Of a stretch of DNA of 64,000 bases, positions 52,095 to 60,873 are shown in pieces. Position 1 is the stretch's first letter, and every line of letters begins with the position of its first letter. Source of the stretch: Streptomyces sp. NBC_00620 (GTDB lineage: Bacteria; Actinomycetota; Actinomycetes; Streptomycetales; Streptomycetaceae); contig NZ_JAPENY010000001.1 of the NCBI RefSeq assembly GCF_026341825.1, forward strand, positions 2,852,001 through 2,916,000. The letters are read 5' to 3'. A model generated the notes under the pieces. It saw nothing but the letters and a program-made list of their open reading frames with translations, had not been told where the DNA came from and searched no databases. Made by a program: the position numbers and the translations under genes.

Positions 52095-52988
52095 TCACTC
52101 TTCGACGGTCAGCCCCTTCCGCAGCCGCACCAGCGTCCGCGAGAGCAGCCGGGAGACATGCATCTGGGAGATGCCGAGTTCGTCGCCGATCTCGGACTGG
52201 GTCATGTTGGCGACGAAGCGGAGGGCGAGGATCTGCCGGTCGCGGGACGGGAGTTCGGCGATCAGCGGCCTCAGCGATTCCACGTACTCGATGCCTTCGA
52301 GCCCGTGGTCCTCGTAGCCGATGCGGTCCGCGAGCGCGCCCTCGGAGTCGTCCTCCTCGGGCTGGGCGTCCAGCGAACTGGCCGTGTACGCGTTCGAGGC
52401 GGCCATGCCTTCGACGACCTCTTCGTTGGAGAGGTCCAAGCGCTCCGCCAGCTCTCCCACCGTCGGCGCGCGATCGAGTTTCTGGGCGAGTTCGTCGCCC
52501 GCCTTGGCCAGGTCGAGGCGGAGTTCCTGCAGCCTGCGCGGTACGCGCACCGACCACGACGTGTCGCGGAAGAAGCGCTTGATCTCGCCGACGATCGTCG
52601 GCATCGCGAAGGTGGGGAACTCGACGCCGCGGCTCATCTCGAAGCGGTCGATCGCCTTGATCAGGCCGATGGTGCCGACCTGGACGATGTCCTCCATCGG
52701 CTCGCTGCGGGAGCGGAACCGAGAGGCGGCGAACTTGACCAGTGCGAGGTTGAGTTCGACCAGCGTGTTGCGAACGTACGAGTATTCGTAGGTGCCTTCT
52801 TCGAGGGACTCCAGCCGCTCGAAGAGTGTCTTGGACAGGGCCCGGGCGTCCACCGGCCCCACCTGGTCGTACGGGGGGATCTCCGGAAGGCCTTCTAGTC
52901 CGTCGGGTTTCCCGATGAGTCGCGGGTGTTCCGGCGGGGGAGCCGACGTCGCCGTCTGGGTATGCGATTCGTCGAGCCGGGGTGACAT
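52095..52988 (-). CDS. sigI: SigB/SigF-family alternative sigma factor (SigI-like)
   Basis: The protein has 297 residues. The ATG at 52988 has GGAGG 5 nt upstream, better than ATGs at 53000 or 53012. Region 2 is present (RNTLVELNLALVKFAASRFRSRSEPMEDIVQVGTIGLIKAIDRFEMSRGVEFPTFAMPTIVGEIKRFFRD), as are region 3 (LQELRLDLAKAGDELAQKLDRAPTVGELAERLDLSNEEV) and region 4 with the HTH (RDRQILALRFVANMTQSEIGDELGISQMHVSRLLSRTLVRLRKGL). It belongs to the SigB-type stress sigma group. The adjacent anti-anti-sigma and anti-sigma genes match the known S. coelicolor sigI-arsI-prsI set, which responds to osmotic stress. Confidence 0.92.
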   Translation of the reverse strand: MSPRLDESHTQTATSAPPPEHPRLIGKPDGLEGLPEIPPYDQVGPVDARALSKTLFERLESLEEGTYEYSYVRNTLVELNLALVKFAASRFRSRSEPMEDIVQVGTIGLIKAIDRFEMSRGVEFPTFAMPTIVGEIKRFFRDTSWSVRVPRRLQELRLDLAKAGDELAQKLDRAPTVGELAERLDLSNEEVVEGMAASNAYTASSLDAQPEEDDSEGALADRIGYEDHGLEGIEYVESLRPLIAELPSRDRQILALRFVANMTQSEIGDELGISQMHVSRLLSRTLVRLRKGLTVEE

Positions 52989-53238
52989 GGTGTCCTCCAT
53001 CGTTCTCGGCATATGGCCGCCGATGCCAATGCGTGCACTGCGGTGTGCGGCGCCTCCAAAGCCGGTCGTGTCGAAAAGGTGTCTCTACTAGCCCTACCCG
53101 CTCCCGCGCGGTTGTTGCAAGTGTGCTTACTTGTGAAATGTCCGTTTAATGGCGGTTGTTCGGGTGTCGGGGTGTGTAGAGAAGGCGTAGTGTTCGAGTG
53201 CCTACATCAGCAGTCACGACGCTCAGGAGAGAGACGGC

Positions 53239-53607
53239 ATGGACCGCGGGACGGTCGGCAGCGCGCAGTCGGGTCGGCTTCTTGTCGAAGTGCGGACAGA
53301 GGGCCTCAGTGCCGTCGTGACCCCCGCGGGTGAGCTCGATCACCACACGGCCGATTTGTTGCGTGAACCACTCGACGCATGCCTGGAGAAGGGGTACGCC
53401 CGCCTGGTCGTCGACTGCTCGCGCCTCGAGTTCTGTGACTCCACCGGACTCAATGTGCTGCTCGGCGCCCGGCTGAAGGCCGAGGCCGCGGGTGGCGCGG
53501 TCCATCTCGCCGCGATGCTGCCGGTGGTGGCCCGGGTCTTCGAGATCACCGGGGCGGAGGCCGTCTTCACGGTCCACGACAGCCTCGCCGCGGCCCTGGC
53601 CGTCTAG
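53239..53607 (+). CDS. arsI: STAS-domain anti-anti-sigma factor (ArsI-like)
   Basis: The protein has 122 residues, ATG 53239, with AGGAGAG upstream. The STAS fold has GLSAVVTPAGELDHHTADLLREPLDACLEKGYARLVVDCSRLEFCDSTGLNVLLGARLKAEAAGG, and Ser68 in the DSTGL motif is the phosphorylation site. When unphosphorylated it binds the anti-sigma kinase and frees the sigma factor; phosphorylation by the kinase ends this. The gene is divergent from sigI and upstream of the anti-sigma kinase gene, giving a partner-switching module. Confidence 0.92.
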   Translation: MDRGTVGSAQSGRLLVEVRTEGLSAVVTPAGELDHHTADLLREPLDACLEKGYARLVVDCSRLEFCDSTGLNVLLGARLKAEAAGGAVHLAAMLPVVARVFEITGAEAVFTVHDSLAAALAV

Positions 53608-53813
53608 GCGGACCGGGTGGATCGCGTCACAGTGATACCCCAGTTGTCCCTGCGTGATCGGCGGGTTACGCGCGTCACGGGTTTCGGGTCGAATAATTGG
53701 GTGTTCGGACGGTTCGGTCGGGCAGGAGACTTTCTGACTGCGTCCGCCGCCGCAACGTACTGAGTAGTGAAGTCTTGAATTGTGAATGGGTGAATCGGTG
53801 AGGTGAAGCGCTG

Positions 53814-54407
53814 ATGAGCACCACCCGGCCCTACCCGCCGGGAGACCGCGGCCCGGAGTCGGGCGACGGCGGCGCTTCCGCGGTGTCCGGCACCGGCAGT
53901 GGCATCGACAGTGGCAGTGGTACCGGCACGGGCAGTGCCACTGACACGGACACCGGCAGTGCTACTGCGACCGGCACCGGCAGTGCCACCGGCACCGGCC
54001 GCCAGGCCCGCCGCCTCAGCTTCGACGGCCAGAGCGGTGTCGTGCCGCTCGCCCGCGACTTCGCCCGCCAGGCGCTGCACGCGTGGGGCTGGCTGCCCGC
54101 CGCGACCGCCGACCGCCGCGCCGCCGCCGAGGACGTCCTGCTGGTCGTCTCCGAACTCGTCACCAACGCCTGCCTGCACGCCGAGGGTCCGGAGGAACTC
54201 CGGATCGCCTGCGACAACAAGGTGCTCCGCGTAGAGGTCTCCGACCGCGGCGCAGGACAGCCCGCCCCGCGCACCCCGCACCGCGCCGGGCGCCCCGGCG
54301 GCCACGGGATGTTCATCGTGCAGCGACTGTGCCTGGACTGGGGAGTTGTCCGCACTCCGGGGGGCGTGGGCAAGACCGTCTGGGCCGAACTCGGGGCACC
54401 CGCATAG
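53814..54407 (+). CDS. prsI: Anti-sigma factor kinase (PrsI-like) with Gly/Ser/Thr repeat linker
   Basis: The protein has 197 residues, ATG 53814. The GHKL ATPase domain has the N box VSELVTNACLHAEGP, G1 VSDRGAGQP and G2 GRPGGHGMFIVQRL, then DWGVVRTPGGVGKTVWAEL. It is shorter than SpoIIAB-type kinases in the lid region but complete. It binds the sigma factor and phosphorylates the anti-anti-sigma protein. Residues about 22-62 are a near-perfect Gly-Thr-Gly-Ser-Ala-Thr low-complexity tract encoded by repeated ACCGGCAGTGCC units. No canonical Shine-Dalgarno sequence is evident beyond GAGGTGAAG. Confidence 0.88.
   Translation: MSTTRPYPPGDRGPESGDGGASAVSGTGSGIDSGSGTGTGSATDTDTGSATATGTGSATGTGRQARRLSFDGQSGVVPLARDFARQALHAWGWLPAATADRRAAAEDVLLVVSELVTNACLHAEGPEELRIACDNKVLRVEVSDRGAGQPAPRTPHRAGRPGGHGMFIVQRLCLDWGVVRTPGGVGKTVWAELGAPA
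53882..54000 (+). repeat. Coding microsatellite-like tract in the anti-sigma gene
   Basis: About 120 bp of imperfect ACCGGCAGTG(CC)AC/GACACGG units encode G-T-G-S-A-T repeats. Length variation by slippage is plausible. Confidence 0.6.
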
Positions 54408-54478
54408 CGCCTGGCGACTCCCACCTTGTGTTACCCCGGGTTCGAACCCCCATTCGCGCCTTTCCCGTACGTCATCGA

Positions 54479-54515
54479 ACGCGCGCCGGATCTCCTCACA
54501 TCCGGCGCGCGCTTT
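54479..54515 (+). terminator. Terminator after the anti-sigma gene
   Basis: A GCGCGCCGGAT-type stem pairs with ATCCGGCGCGCGC, followed by TTTGTCTT. Confidence 0.7.
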
Positions 54516-54587
54516 GTCTTCCCTCCACAAGTCCCCGGGCGTACCTTGACGGCCGATCTGATGTTCCGTCAGGAATGAGGCCCCGAG

Positions 54588-55277
54588 GTGTCGTACCGGA
54601 CGTACCAGAAACGAACCGCCGCGCTCGCGTTCGCCGCGGCCCTGGCCGGCTCCGCGGTGCTGATGGCCGCCCCCGCCGCCCATGCCGACGTGGTCGACGT
54701 CAACTACGAGTGCAAGACACCGATCGGTGACAAGAGTGCTGTGTCGCCCATCGACATCAAGAGCGTCAAGAGCGGCAGCGGCTACAAACTCACCATGTCC
54801 TGGCAGAAGGGCGTCTCGTCCAGCCCGGTGGAGCTCGGAAAGGGCTCGATGAAGCCGAGTGCCGTGATCAAGCTGGGCGGTGCGGACACGGGGACGGTGG
54901 CCGTGAGCGGTCCGGCCAACGCGGCCGCGATCCCTGCCAACACCCCCATCAAAATCAGTGACTTGAGCGGTACCTACACGCCGAAGGAGACCGGCAAGGT
55001 CACCTTCACCGCGGGCGTGCTGACCATCAAGGCGCTGGGCACCACGACCACCTGCACCCCTTCGAACAGCCCCAAGCCCTCGCTCACCCTCGACGTCACG
55101 GCCGCGGGCGGCGGTTCGGGCGAGACCCAGAGCGGCTCGGACTCCGGCGGCGAACTCCCGCAGACCGGCCCCGAGGACTCGGCGATCGCCCTCGGCACGC
55201 TCGGCGGCACGGTCCTGCTCGCGGGCGCGGCGGGTGTGCTGTGGCTGACGCGCAGGAACCAGGCGGTACGCCGCTGA
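54588..55277 (+). CDS. Secreted LPQTG-anchored protein with a two-cysteine module
   Basis: The protein has 229 residues, GTG 54588, after GAGGCCCCGAG. The signal peptide ends ...PAAHADVV. The mature domain (about 36-170) starts VVDVNYECKTPIG and ends TCTPSNSPKPSLTLDV; it contains LGKGSMKPSAVIKLGGADTGTVAVSGPANAAAIPANTPIKISDLSGTYTPKETGKVTF. Two Cys bracket the module and probably form a disulfide. The C-terminal sorting signal is ELPQTG followed by a hydrophobic helix and RRNQAVRR, so it is cell-wall anchored by a sortase. Related modules occur twice in the last gene of this operon. The function is unknown, but a structural or adhesive wall protein is plausible. Confidence 0.85.
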   Translation: MSYRTYQKRTAALAFAAALAGSAVLMAAPAAHADVVDVNYECKTPIGDKSAVSPIDIKSVKSGSGYKLTMSWQKGVSSSPVELGKGSMKPSAVIKLGGADTGTVAVSGPANAAAIPANTPIKISDLSGTYTPKETGKVTFTAGVLTIKALGTTTTCTPSNSPKPSLTLDVTAAGGGSGETQSGSDSGGELPQTGPEDSAIALGTLGGTVLLAGAAGVLWLTRRNQAVRR

Positions 55278-55308
55278 CCGGCCCTCGTACGACAAGCAGG
55301 AGCCGCTG

Positions 55309-56289
55309 ATGCCGTACGCACTGCCCGCCGCCCGCGTCCTGGGCCTGACCTTGCTGTTGCTGGGCATGGCACCCGTGGCCGTGGCCGACGACGGCTGGTC
55401 CGTGGTGCCGTCCGCGAGCGCGCCGGAGGGCCGGCCGTACGTCTACGCGGAGGGCGCGCCCGGCACGGTCCTCCAGGACTCGGTGTCCGTGCTCAACCCG
55501 GGCGCGCAGCCGCTCACGGTCCGACTGCGCGGCGCGGACGCGGACAACACGGCGGGCGGCGGGTTCACGATCCGGGAGAAGCCGACGGACGCGGGCGCGT
55601 GGATCAACTTCGCGGGGAAGGCGGACGGACGGCGGGTACCCGTACGGGAGCTGTCCGTACGCGTCCCCGCGCACACCCGCGCCGACGTCCCCTTCACGCT
55701 GAGCGTCCCGGCGGGCGCGTCGCCCGGCGACCACCCCGGCGCGATCGTGGCGAGCGGCGACGGCGGGCGGACCTCGGCCGTCCGGATCCAACTGCGGGTG
55801 GACGGACCGACGTTGTCCGCGCTCACCGTCGAACACGTCACGGTGGGCGCGGGGCGCATCTCGTACGAGCTGGTCAACCGGGGCACCACCGCCCTCACCC
55901 CGCGCCTCGCCGTCCACGCCGACGGCGCCCTCGGCGAGGTCCTCGATCGCGCCCCGCGCACCCTCCCCGTCGAACTCCTGCCGGGCCGCCGCGTCACGCT
56001 CAGCGAGCCGTGGCCCGACACCCCGGCGCTGGACTCGGTCGAGGTACGGCTGACGGTGACGGCGGCGGGCGGGGCGCGCGACACGGGGGCCGCGTCGGCG
56101 ACGTTCGTGCCGTGGGGCGCGGTGGCGGGGGCCGGGGGCGCGCTCGCGACGGTCGCCGCGTTTCTCGTCGTACGGCGTCACAGGCGTCGTCCGCCGGGCG
56201 GAGTACGGCGTCACGGGCATCGCACGCCCGGCGGTGAGGCGTGCGAACAGCCGCGTGCGGAAGTCGAGTTGACGGGAGCGGTGTCGTGA
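55309..56289 (+). CDS. Secreted DUF916-like surface protein with C-terminal membrane anchor
   Basis: The protein has 326 residues, ATG 55309. The signal peptide ends ...VAVADDGW. The N-terminal two-thirds resemble the DUF916/WxL-protein peptidoglycan-binding domain: GTVLQDSVSVLNPGAQPLTVRLRGADADNT, AGAWINFAGKADGRRVPVRELSVRVPAHTRADVPFTLSVPAGASPGDHPGAIVAS and YELVNRGTTALTPRLAVHADGAL. One transmembrane helix (about 266-290, WGAVAGAGGALATVAAFLVV) and a basic tail follow. In Gram-positives DUF916 proteins are membrane partners of WxL surface proteins. It forms an operon with the flanking sorted proteins. Confidence 0.8.
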   Translation: MPYALPAARVLGLTLLLLGMAPVAVADDGWSVVPSASAPEGRPYVYAEGAPGTVLQDSVSVLNPGAQPLTVRLRGADADNTAGGGFTIREKPTDAGAWINFAGKADGRRVPVRELSVRVPAHTRADVPFTLSVPAGASPGDHPGAIVASGDGGRTSAVRIQLRVDGPTLSALTVEHVTVGAGRISYELVNRGTTALTPRLAVHADGALGEVLDRAPRTLPVELLPGRRVTLSEPWPDTPALDSVEVRLTVTAAGGARDTGAASATFVPWGAVAGAGGALATVAAFLVVRRHRRRPPGGVRRHGHRTPGGEACEQPRAEVELTGAVS

Positions 56290-57449
56290 GCGGTGTCGTG
56301 GGCGGCAAGGTGCGGATGACGGTGCTGGCGGCGGTGCTCGCGCTCCTCGTGCTGCCCCTCGCGGGGGCTCCCGCGGTCGGCGCGGAGAAGCCCTCCGTCA
56401 AACTGTCCAAGTCCCAGGCCGGGACGGGGGGTTCGATCACCGTCACCGGCAGTGGATGGCGGCCGAAGACGTTGCTGATGATGCTGATCTGCGGCCAGTC
56501 GGTGCCGTCCCGGGGTGTGATCGGCGGCACCAACTCCTGTGCCAACGCCGACGGCCGGGCCGTCACCACCGACGCGAAGGGCGACTTCAGCAAGGAGCTG
56601 CCGGTCGCCGAACCGCCCGAGCCGTGCCCGTGCGTGGTGCACGTCGCCACGGTCACGGGGGAGAAGGCGGAGGCGGACGCCATCTTCATGGTCGCCGGGC
56701 ACTCGGTCGAGCCGCTCCCCGAGGAGGAGAGCGGCGGACGGCTCTCGGTGCTCACGGACACCCGGCTCGACGGTTCGAGCGGGCTGCTCACCTCGTTCGG
56801 CGCCCCGCCCTCCCGCACGCTCGTCTTCACGGTCGGCAACGTCGGCACCGCCGCCGTCAAGGACCCCGTCTTCCAAGTCGGCACCTCCCACGGTGTGTTC
56901 GCCCCGACGTGGGAGGAACAGCAGTGGCGCGGCACCGTCGAACCCGGCAAGAAGGCGCAGATCGAACTCCCCGTCGAACTCGCGGCCGGGGCACACGGCG
57001 ACTACACGGTCTCGCTCAAGTACGGCGGGAAGATGCTCGCCGAGCAGCCGTGGGGCGTGGGCCGCCCCTGGGGCGTGACGCTGTTCTGGATCCTGCTCGC
57101 CGTGGTCGTGCCGGCCGCGGTGTTCCGTATCGGCATGGCCGTGGTGGACCGGCTGCGGCCGCGCAGGCCGTACCGGCGCAGCGGCAGTGGCCGTCGGCGC
57201 GGCCTGCGGCTGCCCGAACTCACCCTGCGCATGCCGAGGTTGAGCATGCCGTCGGCCACGAAGGCATCGACGGCACCCGAATCCCGTACGACCTCCACCT
57301 CGGCCTCGACTCCGACTCCGGCCCCGGCTTCGACGCGGACCCTTCCGTGGTTCACGCCGGACAGCGATCCGGGGATCCCGGCGGCCGGTCAGCTCTCCGC
57401 ACCGCAAGAGAACAGTCCTACGACTCCCACGAGGAAGGGCAATACGTGA
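56286..57449 (+). CDS. Secreted/membrane protein with Ig-like neocarzinostatin-type domain
   Basis: The protein has 387 residues. GTG 56286 overlaps the previous stop; GTG 56295 or 56310 are possible alternatives. The signal peptide ends ...PAVGAEK. An Ig-like beta domain follows: PSVKLSKSQAGTGGSITVTGSGWRPKTLLMMLICGQS, with the neocarzinostatin-family look (conserved Cys pairs in LICGQS, SCANADG and EPCPCVVHVATVTGEKAEADA). A second beta domain (SSGLLTSFGAPPSRTLVFTVGNVGTAAVKDPVFQVGTSHGVFAPTWEEQQWRGTVEPGKKAQIELPVELAAGAHGDYTVSLKYGG, residues about 170-260) is followed by a membrane helix and a basic, Thr/Pro-rich tail. It sits with the other surface proteins. Confidence 0.78.
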   Translation: MSGVVGGKVRMTVLAAVLALLVLPLAGAPAVGAEKPSVKLSKSQAGTGGSITVTGSGWRPKTLLMMLICGQSVPSRGVIGGTNSCANADGRAVTTDAKGDFSKELPVAEPPEPCPCVVHVATVTGEKAEADAIFMVAGHSVEPLPEEESGGRLSVLTDTRLDGSSGLLTSFGAPPSRTLVFTVGNVGTAAVKDPVFQVGTSHGVFAPTWEEQQWRGTVEPGKKAQIELPVELAAGAHGDYTVSLKYGGKMLAEQPWGVGRPWGVTLFWILLAVVVPAAVFRIGMAVVDRLRPRRPYRRSGSGRRRGLRLPELTLRMPRLSMPSATKASTAPESRTTSTSASTPTPAPASTRTLPWFTPDSDPGIPAAGQLSAPQENSPTTPTRKGNT

Positions 57450-58813
57450 GTACGCAACGGAGAGTGGCACCAACGGTGGGGCGGAGAGCCGGCGCGGCCG
57501 GGATCGCGCTGGTACTCGGCGGCGCGGGCATCCTGCTCGGGGTGGCCGCGGCACCGGCGCAGGCCGCCGAGGTGTCGTACGCGACCAAGTGCATCCCGCC
57601 CGCGGCCTCGGGCCTCGACCCCGTCGAGGGCACCACAAAGGTGGAGATCACCGCACCGGCGACGGCGAAGGTGGGTGACGAGGTCGAGATCGTCTGGAAG
57701 TTCACGCAGGCCGCCTCGAAGAACCCCGACCTCATCGACCTGCCGGAGGACTCGGTCAAGCCCACCGGAACCGTCAAGGCGGCCGGTGCGCAGACCGCGG
57801 ACGTCCCGATGGAGGGGCCGCAGGAGAACCCGGCGATACCCAAGGGCGGCGACATGGTGCTGTCCGACATGACGGGCAAGGTCACGCTGACGACGGCGGG
57901 CGAGGTCACGCTGACCCCGGACGCGTACACCATCACCGCCTACTCGACGGACACCGTGTGCACGCCCCAGGAGGCGGTGCCGGCCGCGGCGACGATCACG
58001 GTGACGGACGACGGGGGCGGTACGACGACCTCGGGCGGGACGACCACCGACGGCGGGACGACCACCGACGGTGGCACCACGACCACCGATGGCGGCACGA
58101 CCACCGATGGCGGCACGACGACCGGCGGCACCACGACCGGTGGCTCGACCTCCGGCGGCGATGACGGTCAGACCGACTTCGAGGGCAAGACGGTGACCAC
58201 GTCCTTCGCCTGCACCTCGCCGGGACCCGAGAAGATCGAATCCACGGCGACGATCAACGCCAAGAAGAACGGCGGGAGTTACGATCTCACGGTGAAGACC
58301 GCCGAGGGCGTGATGGACAGCCCCGCACCGCTGCCCGCGGGCGCGCTGAAGCCCTCCATGGTTATCACGGTCGGCGGTGACGACAGCGGCTCGCTGGAGG
58401 TCGAGGGCCCTGCCAACAAGGAGGCCCTCAACGCGGGCGACCCGGTCTCGCTCGAGGACATGACGGGCACGTACAAGCCCGGAGCGGACGGCAAGGCCAC
58501 GCTCAGCCCGGGCGATCTGACGATCGTCGTGACGCTGAGCGCCGGGGCCGACCCGATCACGATTCCCTGCAAGGCGACAAAGACCGGCGTCTCACTGGAA
58601 CTCGACGTCGAGAAGCAGGACGGCGGCGTCTCCGGCGCGACGACGTCGGGCTCCGATTCGTCCTCGTCCTCGTCTTCTTCTTCGAGTGGCGGCCTGGCCG
58701 AGACCGGCGCGAACGACAACGGCGGGCTCCGGGCCCTCGGCCTGGTGGCCGGCACCGTGATCCTGCTCGGCGGCGCCGTCTTCACCTTCATGCCCCGTCG
58801 GCGCGTGCGCTGA
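57446..58813 (+). CDS. LAETG-sorted cell-wall protein with two repeated two-cysteine modules
   Basis: The protein has 455 residues. GTG 57446 overlaps the preceding stop, after GAGGAAGGG. The signal peptide ends ...APAQAAEV. Module 1 (about 47-175) starts SYATKCIPPA and ends DTVCTPQEA; module 2 (about 255-395) starts VTTSFACTSPGPEKIE and ends TIPCKATKTG. Both contain SVKPTGTV/ALKPSMVI plus a middle GP.N..AI/ALN segment and a DMTGK/TY motif, so they are homologous to each other and to the first gene of the operon. A GGTTTDGGTTT repeat linker of about 50 residues separates them. The C-terminus is Ser-rich followed by GLAETGAND, a hydrophobic helix and RRRVR: a class E-type LAxTG sortase signal. 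Confidence 0.88.
   Translation: MSTQRRVAPTVGRRAGAAGIALVLGGAGILLGVAAAPAQAAEVSYATKCIPPAASGLDPVEGTTKVEITAPATAKVGDEVEIVWKFTQAASKNPDLIDLPEDSVKPTGTVKAAGAQTADVPMEGPQENPAIPKGGDMVLSDMTGKVTLTTAGEVTLTPDAYTITAYSTDTVCTPQEAVPAAATITVTDDGGGTTTSGGTTTDGGTTTDGGTTTTDGGTTTDGGTTTGGTTTGGSTSGGDDGQTDFEGKTVTTSFACTSPGPEKIESTATINAKKNGGSYDLTVKTAEGVMDSPAPLPAGALKPSMVITVGGDDSGSLEVEGPANKEALNAGDPVSLEDMTGTYKPGADGKATLSPGDLTIVVTLSAGADPITIPCKATKTGVSLELDVEKQDGGVSGATTSGSDSSSSSSSSSSGGLAETGANDNGGLRALGLVAGTVILLGGAVFTFMPRRRVR
58020..58160 (+). repeat. GGCGGGACGACCACCGAC tandem repeats in the LAETG protein gene
   Basis: Seven or eight imperfect 18-bp units encode GGTTTD; the stretch is a flexible linker between modules. Confidence 0.75.
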
Positions 58814-58830
58814 GCCGACGCGGGAAAACC

Positions 58831-58868
58831 CGAAGGGCCGCCGCACCACTCGGTGCGGCGGCCCTTCG
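58831..58868. terminator. Bidirectional terminator
   Basis: A 17-bp stem CGAAGGGCCGCCGCACC with its complement and a 4-nt loop, between convergent genes. Confidence 0.8.
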
Positions 58869-58889
58869 TACAGAAGCCTCAGGCGTACG

Positions 58890-60386
58890 TCAGCGGACGT
58901 TGCCCATGAGTTCCTTGACCTTGTTGCGGTACATCCACACCGCGACACCGGCGACCACGGCGAGCGTGGCCTCCAGGGCGACGATGCCCATCTTGTTCAG
59001 GTCGACCCCGGCGATGGAGAGCAGACCGGTCGTGGCGTCACCGGCGGTGACGGCCAGGAACCAGACGCCCATCATCTGGGAGGCGTACTTCGCGGGCGCC
59101 ATCTTCGTGGTGACGGAGAGGCCGACCGGGGAGAGCAGCAGCTCACCGACGGTCTGCACGAAGTAGATCGCGACCAGCCACATCGCGGCGGCCTTGTGAC
59201 CGCCCTCGGCGATGGACAGCGGAGCCAGGAAGAGGAAGAACGACGCACCGACCAGCACGAGTCCGGACGCGAACTTCACGATGGTGCTCGGCTCCTTGCC
59301 GCGCTTGTTGAGCGCCAGCCAGAACCAGGCGAAGACCGGCGCGAGCGCCATGATCAGCACCGGGTTCACCGACTGGTACCAGGAGACCGGGAACTCCCAG
59401 CCGAAGACGGTGTTCTGCGCCGAGCCGTCGGCGAAGATCGACAGCGTCGAACCGCCCTGGTCGTAGATCATCCAGAACACGGCCGCGGCGACGAAGAACC
59501 AGATGTAGCCGGACATCTTCGACTGCTCGGCGCGGTCCAGGTCCTTGTCGCGCTTGATCCGCACCAGGACCATGATCGGGATGATCACGCCGAGCAGGGT
59601 CAGCGGAACCAGGACCCAGTTCAGCGTGTAGTGGCCGGTGGTGCCGACGATCGCGTAGAAGACGACGGCGATGCCCGCCCAGATCGCGGCCTTGCGCAGC
59701 GTCGAGGACTTCTCCGCGGCGGAGAGCGGCGTCGGCACGATGGTGGAGCGCTCGGCGAGGTTGCGGCTGCCGATCAGGAACTGGCCGAGGCCGAGCGCCA
59801 TGCCGAGCGCGGCGAGCGCGAAGCCCAGGTGCCAGTTGACGTTCTCACCGATGGTGCCGATGATCAGCGGCGCGGCGAAGGCGCCGAGGTTGATGCCCAT
59901 GTAGAAGACCGTGAAGCCACCGTCGCGGCGCGGGTCGTCCGGGCCGTCGTAGAGGTGGCCGACCATCGTGGAGATGTTGGCCTTCAGCAGACCCGAGCCG
60001 ATCGCGACCAGGCCGAGACCGGCGTAGAAGGTGCCCGACGACGGCAGCGCCAGCGTCAGGTGGCCGAGCATGATGATTCCGCCGGCGACGGCGACGGTCT
60101 TGCGGGGACCCCAGACCCGGTCGCCGAACCAGCCGCCGGGCAGGGCGAGCAGGTACACCATCGACACGTAGACGGAGTAGATCGCGGTCGCGGTGGCCAC
60201 GCTCAGGTGCAGGCCACCCGGTGCGACCAGGTACAGCGGGAGCAGAGCCCTCATGCCGTAGTAGGAGAAACGCTCCCACATCTCGGTCATGAAGAGAGTG
60301 GCCAGTCCCCGGGGGTGGCCGAAGAAGGTGCGTTCGAAACCGGGGGTGCCCGGGTTTGCCGAACCCTTCGTCAGGCTGGACGCCAT
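58890..60386 (-). CDS. POT/PTR-family proton-dependent oligopeptide transporter
   Basis: The protein has 498 residues. The ATG at 60386 has AAGGAA 7 nt upstream. It has about 12-14 hydrophobic helices. The POT signatures are present: MWERFSYYGMRALLPLYL in helix 1 (ExxERFSYY motif for H+ coupling) and the PTR2 pattern VMYIGGSLLKANISTMVGHLYD-type motif seen as GSGLLKANISTMVGHLY. FTVFYMGINLGAFAAPLIIGTIGENVNWHLGF follows. It imports di- and tripeptides with protons. The QTVGELLLSPVGLSVTTKMAPAKY motif in the C-terminal half is also typical. It is monocistronic; the 487-nt upstream region has no gene. Confidence 0.95.
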   Translation of the reverse strand: MASSLTKGSANPGTPGFERTFFGHPRGLATLFMTEMWERFSYYGMRALLPLYLVAPGGLHLSVATATAIYSVYVSMVYLLALPGGWFGDRVWGPRKTVAVAGGIIMLGHLTLALPSSGTFYAGLGLVAIGSGLLKANISTMVGHLYDGPDDPRRDGGFTVFYMGINLGAFAAPLIIGTIGENVNWHLGFALAALGMALGLGQFLIGSRNLAERSTIVPTPLSAAEKSSTLRKAAIWAGIAVVFYAIVGTTGHYTLNWVLVPLTLLGVIIPIMVLVRIKRDKDLDRAEQSKMSGYIWFFVAAAVFWMIYDQGGSTLSIFADGSAQNTVFGWEFPVSWYQSVNPVLIMALAPVFAWFWLALNKRGKEPSTIVKFASGLVLVGASFFLFLAPLSIAEGGHKAAAMWLVAIYFVQTVGELLLSPVGLSVTTKMAPAKYASQMMGVWFLAVTAGDATTGLLSIAGVDLNKMGIVALEATLAVVAGVAVWMYRNKVKELMGNVR

Positions 60387-60873
60387 GGTCGTTCCTTGCT
60401 GGTCGGGACGCGCGGAAGTGGGGTTGCGCGCCCGGTGGGGGCGGCCGGCACCGGCGGGTTCCGGCCGTCCGTCCCCACGCCCACGGGGAGTCCGCTCCGG
60501 ATTGCGAAGCGGCGGAGGCCGACCACCGGGATCCACGCCCGCGCGCTTTGACGCGCTCGGGCCCGGCCACAGGTCATTCCTTTCAAGGCTGGCGAATACC
60601 AGCCCGCACATAAAAGAGACCTTCAGCGTCAAATGCCCGCCAAAGGTCCCTGCAGTGCTACAGGCGTCTGGTCACCATACGACATGTCAATGCCGCATAT
60701 GGAAGGACTTGAGAGATGGATCACAGGCGGTAATGGAACCACAGGAACCTATTCGAAGGTGTTTATCAAGATCGCCCCTCGCAGTCGCAGGTCGGTATCT
60801 CCAGGGCCGTAGGTAAGAATCACGGATGCCGATCACCCCGCGAGTGTCGTCCGCGGCGGACTACCATCACCCC
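60387..60873. other. Gene-free interval between the peptide transporter and the two-component system
   Basis: It holds the transporter's 5' region and the divergent response-regulator promoter. GC composition drops in 60640-60800. No ORF has convincing start and codon bias. I see no clear operator. Confidence 0.4.
60862..60873 (+). promoter_or_regulatory. Candidate -10 element giving leaderless response-regulator mRNA
   Basis: TACCAT (60862-60867) plus CACCCC precede the ATG at 60874; no Shine-Dalgarno sequence. Confidence 0.4.

Noticed and set aside
54433..54456. GGGTTCGAACCCC sequence like a tRNA T-arm, possible tRNA or attachment site
   Set aside because: No matching acceptor or anticodon stem within 100 nt on either strand; no integrase or phage gene nearby.
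60387..60873. Possible gene in the gap before the response regulator
   Set aside because: All frames there are short, lack start signals and have no codon bias.
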